Part shown: piece by piece, positions 32,541 through 40,072 of the stretch
How the letters are laid out: each line of letters begins with the position of its first letter
Numbering within the stretch: the stretch's first letter is position 1
Notes under the pieces: model-generated
What the model was told of the DNA's origin: nothing
The model's database searches: none
What the model saw: only the letters and a program-made list of their open reading frames with translations
Assembly: GCA_902800185.1 (NCBI GenBank)
Contig: CADCDK010000018.1
Location: 1 to 45,725, forward strand
Reading direction: 5' to 3'
Length of the DNA stretch: 45,725 nt
Origin: an uncultured Prevotellaceae bacterium
Lineage (GTDB): Bacteria; Bacteroidota; Bacteroidia; Bacteroidales; Bacteroidaceae
Position numbers and translations under genes: made by a program

Positions 32541-33953
32541 ATGAAGACAAGTCCTAACACTGCGTGGGACAAGACCCTTGCGCTCATCAGCAAGAACGTT
32601 TCGTCACAGCAGTTTAACACATGGTTCAAGCCCATCGTCTGCGAGTCGTTCAATGAAACGACGCGGACGCTGCTGGTTCAGGTACCGAGCCCTTTCGTCT
32701 ATGAGTACCTGGAGGAGAACTATGTGGATTTGTTGAGCACAGTACTGAGACGTGTATATGGCGAGGGTGTGCGTTTGTCTTACCGTATTGTCACCGACAG
32801 AGAGCATAATATCACACAGGATGTCGAGGGAGAGGATGTTGAGACGCATGTGGCGCAGAAGCCGACCACGCGTGCCAACCAGTCGCCCACCGTGCTCGAT
32901 GCCGCCAAGCCCCAGGATATTGATTCGCAGTTGGATCCCCATCAGACATTCTCTAACTTCATTGAGGGGGCGAGCAATAAACTGCCCCGTTCCGTGGGCA
33001 TGTCGATAGCCGAGCATCCCAACACGACGCAGTTCAACCCCATGTTCATCTACGGACCGTCGGGATGTGGCAAGACGCACCTGATCAATGCCATTGGCAA
33101 CAAGACCAAGCAGCTTTATCCGCAGAAGCGCATCCTGTATGTGAGTGCCCGCTTGTTCCAGGTACAATATACCAACGCGGTTCGCCAGAATACCATCAAC
33201 GACTTCATCAGCTTCTATCAGACCATTGACATGCTGATTGTCGATGATATTCAGGAGTGGATAGGAGCTGAGCGTACACAGCAGACGTTCTTCCACATCT
33301 TTGACCACCTGTTCCGCAATGGCCGTCGCATCATCTTGGCCAGCGACCGTCCGCCCATTGACCTGAAGGGAATGCCCGACCGCTTGCTCACACGTTTTGC
33401 CTGCGGACTGATTGCGGAGCTGGAAAAGCCCAATGTGCAGCTGTGCAGGGATATTCTCAATAGCAAGATTCGTCGTGACGGACTGCAGATTCCCGAGGAT
33501 GTCATTGAGTTTGTGGCCTCCACCGCCAACGGCAGCGTGCGCGACTTGGAGGGTGTCGTAACCTCTCTGTTAGCCTATAGCGTAGTCTATAACACCCATA
33601 TCGACATGCGACTGGCCGAGCGCGTCATCAAGCGTGCCGTGAAGGTAGATGACCATCCTCTCACTGTGGATGAGATTCTCGAGACCGTGTGCAACCACTA
33701 TAACGTGTCGGCATCGGCCGTGAACAGCAAGAGCAGGAAACGTGAACTGGTTCTGGCCCGTCAGATTTCGATGTACTTCGCACAGAAATACACCAAGATG
33801 CCCTCCAGTCGTATCGGAAAGTTAGTGGGTGGTCGCGACCACAGCACGGTCATCCATAGCTGTACGCAAGTAGAGCAGCGCATGAAAATCGACCGGAACT
33901 TCTGCGATGAGATTACGAGCATCGAAAACTCGTTCAAACTGAAAAGCAAATAA
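32541..33953 (+). CDS. dnaA: Chromosomal replication initiator protein DnaA
   Basis: Binds DnaA boxes and melts the origin. 470 aa, four-domain layout: N-terminal domain I (about 1-85, TAWDKTLALISKNVSSQQFNTWFKP), a short linker II (about 90-135), AAA+ domain III with Walker A YGPSGCGKTH (171-180) and Walker B MLIVDDIQ (231-238), and domain IV with helix-turn-helix signature GGRDHSTVIHSC near 430-441. All hallmarks are intact. It is not in an operon with dnaN here: the next gene is MTA/SAH nucleosidase after a terminator-like hairpin. The origin is not necessarily adjacent. Confidence 0.97.
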   Translation: MKTSPNTAWDKTLALISKNVSSQQFNTWFKPIVCESFNETTRTLLVQVPSPFVYEYLEENYVDLLSTVLRRVYGEGVRLSYRIVTDREHNITQDVEGEDVETHVAQKPTTRANQSPTVLDAAKPQDIDSQLDPHQTFSNFIEGASNKLPRSVGMSIAEHPNTTQFNPMFIYGPSGCGKTHLINAIGNKTKQLYPQKRILYVSARLFQVQYTNAVRQNTINDFISFYQTIDMLIVDDIQEWIGAERTQQTFFHIFDHLFRNGRRIILASDRPPIDLKGMPDRLLTRFACGLIAELEKPNVQLCRDILNSKIRRDGLQIPEDVIEFVASTANGSVRDLEGVVTSLLAYSVVYNTHIDMRLAERVIKRAVKVDDHPLTVDEILETVCNHYNVSASAVNSKSRKRELVLARQISMYFAQKYTKMPSSRIGKLVGGRDHSTVIHSCTQVEQRMKIDRNFCDEITSIENSFKLKSK

Positions 33954-33977
33954 TATAATCATAATGTAAAATGTGTG

Positions 33978-34010
33978 AATCCCCGACAGTCGTAACGATT
34001 ATCGGGGATT
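33978..34010 (+). terminator. Rho-independent terminator after dnaA
   Basis: AATCCCCGA (33978-33986) and TCGGGGATT (34002-34010), 9-bp stem then TTATG; 25 bp after the dnaA stop. It overlaps the upstream open reading of the next gene, supporting that gene's start at 34031. Confidence 0.8.
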
Positions 34011-34030
34011 TTATGTTTAAAAGCGACAAC

Positions 34031-34717
34031 ATGAAAATTGGAATCATTGTAGCGATGGACAAGGAACTGGAACAGCTGAAGTCTGTTTTCAGTTCGTGTG
34101 GCAATGGCACGGAGGTCATTGTCGAGAAGTGTGGAATTGGCAAGGTGAATGCGGCTCTTGGGGCTTTGCAGATGATTCATACCCATTGCCCTGATGTCAT
34201 CATCTCTTCGGGATGTGCCGGTGGAAACGGAGATGACATCAACGTGCAGGATGTCGTGGTGAGCAGTGAGCTGGTGTATCACGATGTCTATTGCGGCAAG
34301 GCCATTGATGACACCACCGTCTATGGACAGGTGCAGGGCATGCCCGCCCGTTTCCCCGTCGATGCCCGCCTGTTGCAGTGTGCCAAGACCTTGTCCGATG
34401 AGTTTACCGCACAGCAGAACGGCTTGTCGATGCACTTCGGACTGATTGCCACGGGCGACTGGTTCGTTGACTCGAAGGAGAAGATGCGTTCCATCGTGGA
34501 GAAGTTCCCCGAGGCAAAAGCCATTGACATGGAGTCGGCGGCCATTGCGCAGACCTGCTATCGCAGCGGTGTTCCTTTCATCTCGTTCAGGGTCATCAGC
34601 GACATCCCCCTGCGCGACACCGATGCATCCATGTATCATGATTTCTGGGAGCGCATTGCCAGAAATTCATTCCAGGTGACCCGTCGCTTTGTGGAGACGG
34701 TGCTCTCGTCTTTGTAA
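34031..34717 (+). CDS. mtnN: 5'-methylthioadenosine/S-adenosylhomocysteine nucleosidase
   Basis: Cleaves MTA and SAH to adenine and the thio-ribose in methionine salvage and the activated-methyl cycle. Start set at ATG 34031 (MKIGIIVAMDKELEQL); an earlier open reading from 33971 would begin inside the dnaA terminator. 228 aa. Catalytic residues by family alignment: Glu12 in AMDKELEQ, Glu168 in IDMESAA, Asp191 in FRVISDIP; SSGCAGG near 59-65 is the sugar-binding region. Stands as a single gene. The hairpin beginning at about 34719 may end it. Confidence 0.93.
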   Translation: MKIGIIVAMDKELEQLKSVFSSCGNGTEVIVEKCGIGKVNAALGALQMIHTHCPDVIISSGCAGGNGDDINVQDVVVSSELVYHDVYCGKAIDDTTVYGQVQGMPARFPVDARLLQCAKTLSDEFTAQQNGLSMHFGLIATGDWFVDSKEKMRSIVEKFPEAKAIDMESAAIAQTCYRSGVPFISFRVISDIPLRDTDASMYHDFWERIARNSFQVTRRFVETVLSSL

Positions 34718-34718
34718 C

Positions 34719-34740
34719 AAACTGCCTGATATTTCAGTTT
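34719..34740 (+). terminator. Weak terminator-like hairpin after mtnN
   Basis: AAACTG (34719-34724) and CAGTTT (34735-34740), 6-bp stem, then TTCTTG. Short, so low confidence. Confidence 0.35.
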
Positions 34741-34753
34741 TTCTTGTAAAAAC

Positions 34754-34784
34754 TTGCAGTTGTGAACACTTAATCGTATCTTTG
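34754..34784 (+). promoter_or_regulatory. Promoter of the YfhO/GH-A/fkp/GSCFA unit
   Basis: TTG (34754-34756), 20-bp spacer, TATCTTTG (34777-34784), about 27 bp before the ATG at 34811. No further promoter is obvious downstream in the unit. Confidence 0.65.
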
Positions 34785-34810
34785 CATTGGAATTAATCTA
34801 ATGTAAAGAT

Positions 34811-37324
34811 ATGAGTGTTTTGAAGAAGTATCTGCTGGACATTCTGGCAGTAGTGTTGTTTGCGGTAATAGCCTTTGCCTATTTCATGCCCGCTGACTTG
34901 GAGGGACGCATCTTGTATCGTCACGACTCGTCGGCAGGTCGCGGAGCGGGACAGGAAGCTTTGGAGTATTTGCAGAAGACAGGTGAGCGTACCCGCTGGA
35001 CCAATTCCACGTTCAGCGGCATGCCTACCTATCAGACGGCTCCTTCGTATAAGAGTACCGACGTGCTGAAGCAGGTTGTCAATGCCTATCATCTGTGGCT
35101 TCCGGAGAATGTCTGGTACGTGTTTGTCTATCTTTTAGGTTTCTATATCCTGTTGCGGGCCTTTGATTTCCGCCAGTATCTGGCCATGCTCGGCTCAGTG
35201 ATATGGGCCTTCTCCAGCTATTTCTTCATCATCATTGCCGCCGGACACATCTGGAAGGTGATGGCCTTGGCCTACCTGCCTCCGATGATTGCCGGCATGG
35301 TGCTTGCCTATCGTGGAAAGTTCTTGTGGGGCTTTATTGTGACGGCGGTCTTCGCCGCCTTCGAGGTCTATGCCAACCACGTGCAGATGACCTACTATTA
35401 CCTGTTTGTCATATTCCTGATGGTTCTCGCTTTTCTGGTGGATGCCATTCGCCAGAAGCAGATGGCGCGTTTTGCCAAGGCGACAGCCGTTTGTGCGGCC
35501 GCGGCCACGCTCGGCATCTGTGTGAACCTGTCGAACCTATACCACACGTGGCAGTATCAGAAAGAGTCCATGCGTGGCAAGAGCGAACTGGTCAAGGCCA
35601 ACAATGCCAACCAGACCGACAGCGGTTTGGAGCGCGACTACATCACGCAGTGGAGCTATGGCATTGGCGAAACGTGGACCCTGCTCGTTCCGAACACCAA
35701 GGGCGGTGCGTCGATCCCCCTCTCCCAGAACGAGAAAGCCATGCAGAAGGCTGATAACACCTACTTGTTTGTCTATCAGCAGTTGGGCCAGTACTGGGGT
35801 GAGCAGCCCATGACGAGTGGCCCTGTCTATGTCGGTGCCTTTGTGTTGATGCTCTTCGTGCTGGGCCTGTTGATTGTGAAAGGTCCCATGAAGTGGGCAC
35901 TCTTGGCCGCTACCATCCTCTCTATCATGCTTTCGTGGGGTAAGAACTTCATGGGCCTGACCGACTTCTTCATCGACTACATCCCCATGTACTCCAAGTT
36001 CCGCACCGTTGCCTCCATCCTGGTCATCGCTGAGTTCACCATCCCGCTCTTGGCCATGATGGCGTTGAAGGAGGTGGTTGAAAGAGTTCAAGAGGGGAAA
36101 GGAGTTCAAGGAGCTGAAGGGAAGCGTCTGTGGAGATCGATCGGTATCAGCTTCGCATTGACCGCGGGTGTTTGTGTGCTCTTTGCTATCATGCCGGGCG
36201 TGTTCTTCTCCGACTACGTCTCAACGCAGGAGATGCGTGCCCTGAGCCAGTTCCCGCCGGAGCATCTCAATCCGTTGCTCACCAATTTGCGCAGCATGCG
36301 AGAGACCCTCTTCGTGTCTGATTGCTGGCGCTCGTTCTCCATCATCGCCATTGGCACGTTGCTGCTGGTGCTGTTCCTGAAGAAAAAGCTTCGCGCCGAC
36401 TATATGATCTTCGGCGTACTGGCACTCTGTCTGGTAGATATGTGGGTGGTCAACAAGCGCTATCTCAACGATGACATGTTCGTGGAGAAGAGCGTGCGCG
36501 AGATGCCGCAGCAGAAGACCGCCACCGACGAGCTGATCTTGCAGGACAAGTCGTTGGACTACCGTGTGCTGAACCTCTCCACCAACACCTTCAACGAAAA
36601 CGAGACATCGTACTATCACAAGAGCATCGGAGGCTATCATGCCGCCAAGCTGCGCCGCTACCAGGAGCTCATCGAGGCGTATATCTCGCCTGAGATGCAG
36701 AAGCTCATGCCGGCCATTGCCGAGGCACAGGGCGATATGACCCAGGTGGCGGGCGATAGCATCTGGCCGGTGCTGAACATGCTGAACATGAAGTATGTCA
36801 TCATGCCGTTGCAGGGCGGTCAGACCGTTCCCGTCATGAACCCCTACGCCTACGGCAACGCCTGGTTCGTGGACCGCATCGACTATGTGGATAATGCCAA
36901 TGCCGAGCTCGACGGTATGGCGAAGCTGAACCTGCGCCACGAGGCCGTTGCCGACAAGCGCTTCAAGGAACAGTTGGGCGAGGCCGTCGTGCAGGGTAAT
37001 ACCTCGGTTGTGCAGCTGGAGAGCTATGAGCCCAACGAGCTTTCATACGATGTCAATTCCGACAAGGGCGGTGTCCTTGTCTTCTCTGAGATCTATTATC
37101 CTGGTTGGACGGCCACGGTCGATGGCCAGCCCGTGGAGCTGGGTCGTGTCAACTACGTGCTGCGTGCCATGAATGTCAAGGCGGGCAAGCATGCCGTCAC
37201 CCTCTCTTTCAAGCCGGCCTCCTTAAATCGCACGGAGACCATTGCTTATGTTTCCTACACCATTCTGCTCTTGGCAGTGGCCATTGGTGTTGTCATGATG
37301 TATAGAAAGAAAAAACAACAATGA
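34811..37324 (+). CDS. YfhO-like multi-spanning membrane protein
   Basis: 837 aa with about 12-13 hydrophobic segments in two groups (residues 9-500), one mid-protein soluble loop, and a large extracytoplasmic C-terminal region (about 540-800) before a final membrane helix (about 808-827). The C-terminal part contains SEIYYPGWTATVDGQPVELGRVNYVLRAM, a YfhO-family hallmark. Bacillus YfhO is linked to sugar decoration of teichoic acids; by analogy it may transfer or flip a lipid-linked sugar, but this is not demonstrated. A short direct repeat (GAGTTCAAG/GGAGTTCAAGGAG near 36085-36115) codes for a charged hinge at residues 425-440. Its stop overlaps the next gene (4 bp), so they are co-translated. 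Confidence 0.85.
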   Translation: MSVLKKYLLDILAVVLFAVIAFAYFMPADLEGRILYRHDSSAGRGAGQEALEYLQKTGERTRWTNSTFSGMPTYQTAPSYKSTDVLKQVVNAYHLWLPENVWYVFVYLLGFYILLRAFDFRQYLAMLGSVIWAFSSYFFIIIAAGHIWKVMALAYLPPMIAGMVLAYRGKFLWGFIVTAVFAAFEVYANHVQMTYYYLFVIFLMVLAFLVDAIRQKQMARFAKATAVCAAAATLGICVNLSNLYHTWQYQKESMRGKSELVKANNANQTDSGLERDYITQWSYGIGETWTLLVPNTKGGASIPLSQNEKAMQKADNTYLFVYQQLGQYWGEQPMTSGPVYVGAFVLMLFVLGLLIVKGPMKWALLAATILSIMLSWGKNFMGLTDFFIDYIPMYSKFRTVASILVIAEFTIPLLAMMALKEVVERVQEGKGVQGAEGKRLWRSIGISFALTAGVCVLFAIMPGVFFSDYVSTQEMRALSQFPPEHLNPLLTNLRSMRETLFVSDCWRSFSIIAIGTLLLVLFLKKKLRADYMIFGVLALCLVDMWVVNKRYLNDDMFVEKSVREMPQQKTATDELILQDKSLDYRVLNLSTNTFNENETSYYHKSIGGYHAAKLRRYQELIEAYISPEMQKLMPAIAEAQGDMTQVAGDSIWPVLNMLNMKYVIMPLQGGQTVPVMNPYAYGNAWFVDRIDYVDNANAELDGMAKLNLRHEAVADKRFKEQLGEAVVQGNTSVVQLESYEPNELSYDVNSDKGGVLVFSEIYYPGWTATVDGQPVELGRVNYVLRAMNVKAGKHAVTLSFKPASLNRTETIAYVSYTILLLAVAIGVVMMYRKKKQQ

Positions 37325-40041
37325 TGAAGAAGTCTTTTTTTACAATGACATTAGCGTGTCTCTCTCTCTTTGCGCAGGCACAAGAGGTGCGCTCGTCAGG
37401 CAGTAGCTATTTGCAAACCTTTGCCAAGTTCGACACGCCCGTCCCGTTCTACATTGCCGACCCGGGCCGGCAGTTCCCCATCCGTTGGGGAATGGATGTG
37501 GCATGGCCCGACCGCACCAACATGATGCGGGGTATTAACCACATCGGCAAGGCAAACCTGCATTATGTCCGTGGCAGCTTCCAGACCACTTACGCCCTGG
37601 AAGACGACTCTGTACTGACCAGTGACCAGATTGCCGCCTTGCGCAACCGCATGACCCTTGCCCGCTTGGTCAGCGACACCGTGAAGATCATCCTCAACGA
37701 AGACCAGGAGGCAGGCATCGTTTCCTACTATGGTACCCCGGGCTCCTCGAATGTCAACCACTGGGCTGCCCTCATCAACAGTAGCGTCCATTGGATTCAG
37801 AAGAACTATCCGCGCAACAAGGTGGTTGCCGTTTCCCCATTCAACGAACCCGACTACTCCTACTGGAACCAAGGTAGCAAGGCCAACTTCAAGGCCATTG
37901 CCAAGAAGCTGAAGGAAGACTATCCCCGCTTCGCCGATATTGCCATCACCGCCGGTAACACGCTGAACGACGATTACGCCCGTGAATGGTACAATGCCGT
38001 GAAGCCCTATGTCACATGGGGTAACACCCACCAGTTGGCAGGTTCTTTCGACAACTATGCCAACTTCTTCAAGGCCGTCGTGGAGGATGGTAACCTTGCC
38101 TATGCCGACGAGCTGCACAATGTGGGCGAGATCATCGTCGGTGCCGAATATGGTGTGACCGATGCCATCTGGTGGGGCTTCGATGGCCGTGCCCGTGGCG
38201 ACTTCTGCCGTATCAGCAACAGCGGCTCTCGCATCGCCTATGCCGAGAATCGCAGCGCATGGAGCTCGGCAGCCGTCTATCGCGACGACACCAATGGTAA
38301 GGTGAAGGCCTTTGTGGGCTCCTCTGAGCGTCAGGCCACCACCTCCTCATTCGCCTTCATCTCCCGCGACCGCGAGGTCTATTACGACACCTACGGCCCC
38401 GTCCGCGAACTTCGCCATGAGCAGCCGGGCGGCTCGGGCTATAGTATCAACCAGCCCAATGCCGAGCGTGTCATCGATGTCTATTATGGCGAGGACGTTC
38501 CTCCCACGCCGATTACCAAGGGACGCTACAAGCTGATGTGCCGTGCCAACCGCTATCTGGTGTCCGCTGCCGGTTCTTACGAGAGCCATACGAACATCTG
38601 CATCCGTCCCGACAAGAAGCTGGACTATCAGTATTGGGACATCGAGCCGATGGACTCTCGCACGGGTGGCGACTTCAGCTATTATAAAATCCTGAATGTC
38701 GGCACGAACAAGTATATGAACGTGCTGAACAACTCCACCTCTACGGGTGCCAACGTCATTGCCTACAATGCCGATTGCGACCACAACGAGCAGTGGTCGT
38801 TGGAATATGCCGGAGACGGATGCTACTATCTCAGGAACCGTCTCAGCGGCATGTATTTAGAGAGCGAGGTCACCACGGCTACCGACTATGCCAACGTGCG
38901 CCAGGCCTCCATGCGTAGCGGTACCATTACCAACCAGCGTGCCCAGCTCTTCCGTGTCATCCCGGTCGATGTGACCTGCGAAGTCGCTGCGCCCAAAGCT
39001 CCCAAGGGGCTCGAGGCAACGGCTTCGTCGGCTTCTGTCCTCCTGAACTGGAACGACAATACCGAGGCCGACCTTGCCGGCTATATGGTCTTGCGCCGCG
39101 AGACTGCCGGTACCGAGTGGAACACCATTGCCCGCAAGGTGACCACCAATTACTATGTTGACAACACCTGTCGGCAGGGCGTGTCCTACACCTATAAGCT
39201 CAAGGCCATTGACAAGTGCGAGAACCAGTCGGCGGTGTCCGACTCGGTTGCCGCCACTCCGACCGGCGAGCAGGGACTGATTGCCCAGTGGCAGTTCGAC
39301 GGCACGCTGCAGGATGGCACTGCCAACTGGATGGATGCCGTTCATTCGGGAAATCCCGTCTATCATGCAACCCAGTTCAAGTCGGGCACAAAGTCGCTCC
39401 GCCTGCCGGGTTCCGGCTATCTGCGCCTTCCCTATGAGGTGGCCGACATGGACGAGATGACCATCGCCTGCTGGGTATATTGGAGTGGGAACAGCAACTG
39501 GCAGCGCATCTTCGACTTCGGCAACGGCGAGTACGAATACATGTTCCTCACGCCCAGCAATGGCAGTGTCATGCGCTTCGCCATCAAGAACGGAGGCGAT
39601 GAGCAGCAGGTCACCTATTCCGGCAAACTGCCTTCCTCCCAGTGGGTACATGTGGCCGTCACCATCGGCAACGGTCGTGTGGCTCTCTTGCTGAACGGTT
39701 CCGAGGTGGCTTCCAACAACAATGTCACCATCCGTCCCAGCGACTTCCGTCCCGTGTTCAATTACATCGGTCGCAGCCAGTTCAATTCCGATCCGTATTT
39801 CACGGGTTACATCGACGACCTCCGCATCTATAACTATGCACTCTCGGCCGACGAGGTGCAGAACATCATGGCCGACCTGACCAACGGCATCGAAGAGGCT
39901 CCCCGTCTGGATGACCAGTCACGGCAGGGTAGTGAGACCCTCCTCTACGACCTCCAGGGCCGCAAGCTGCAACAGCCGGCGCGTGGCATCAACATTCGCA
40001 AGTCTGCCGACGGACAGGCACAAAAGGTGCTGAGGCAGTAA
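37321..40041 (+). CDS. Secreted multidomain clan GH-A glycoside hydrolase (GH30-like)
   Basis: 906 aa with a signal peptide (about 1-20). The N-terminal catalytic region (about 25-395) has the GH-A signature VSPFNEPDYS with acid/base candidate Glu176 and a second candidate Glu276 in VGAEYG; the overall layout resembles GH30-type galactanases, but the exact family and substrate are uncertain. Next come a ricin-like beta-trefoil (about 400-550, with repeated W/Y-rich strands), a fibronectin type III domain (about 555-640) and a LamG/concanavalin-like domain (about 645-855). The last ~33 residues (LYDLQGRK... RGINIRKSADG... KVLRQ) resemble the sialidase C-terminus. Overlaps the YfhO stop by 4 bp; fkp begins 31 bp after it. 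Confidence 0.85.
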   Translation: MMKKSFFTMTLACLSLFAQAQEVRSSGSSYLQTFAKFDTPVPFYIADPGRQFPIRWGMDVAWPDRTNMMRGINHIGKANLHYVRGSFQTTYALEDDSVLTSDQIAALRNRMTLARLVSDTVKIILNEDQEAGIVSYYGTPGSSNVNHWAALINSSVHWIQKNYPRNKVVAVSPFNEPDYSYWNQGSKANFKAIAKKLKEDYPRFADIAITAGNTLNDDYAREWYNAVKPYVTWGNTHQLAGSFDNYANFFKAVVEDGNLAYADELHNVGEIIVGAEYGVTDAIWWGFDGRARGDFCRISNSGSRIAYAENRSAWSSAAVYRDDTNGKVKAFVGSSERQATTSSFAFISRDREVYYDTYGPVRELRHEQPGGSGYSINQPNAERVIDVYYGEDVPPTPITKGRYKLMCRANRYLVSAAGSYESHTNICIRPDKKLDYQYWDIEPMDSRTGGDFSYYKILNVGTNKYMNVLNNSTSTGANVIAYNADCDHNEQWSLEYAGDGCYYLRNRLSGMYLESEVTTATDYANVRQASMRSGTITNQRAQLFRVIPVDVTCEVAAPKAPKGLEATASSASVLLNWNDNTEADLAGYMVLRRETAGTEWNTIARKVTTNYYVDNTCRQGVSYTYKLKAIDKCENQSAVSDSVAATPTGEQGLIAQWQFDGTLQDGTANWMDAVHSGNPVYHATQFKSGTKSLRLPGSGYLRLPYEVADMDEMTIACWVYWSGNSNWQRIFDFGNGEYEYMFLTPSNGSVMRFAIKNGGDEQQVTYSGKLPSSQWVHVAVTIGNGRVALLLNGSEVASNNNVTIRPSDFRPVFNYIGRSQFNSDPYFTGYIDDLRIYNYALSADEVQNIMADLTNGIEEAPRLDDQSRQGSETLLYDLQGRKLQQPARGINIRKSADGQAQKVLRQ

Positions 40042-40072
40042 GACAGTCCAATCATTACATAGAAAGAAGAGA

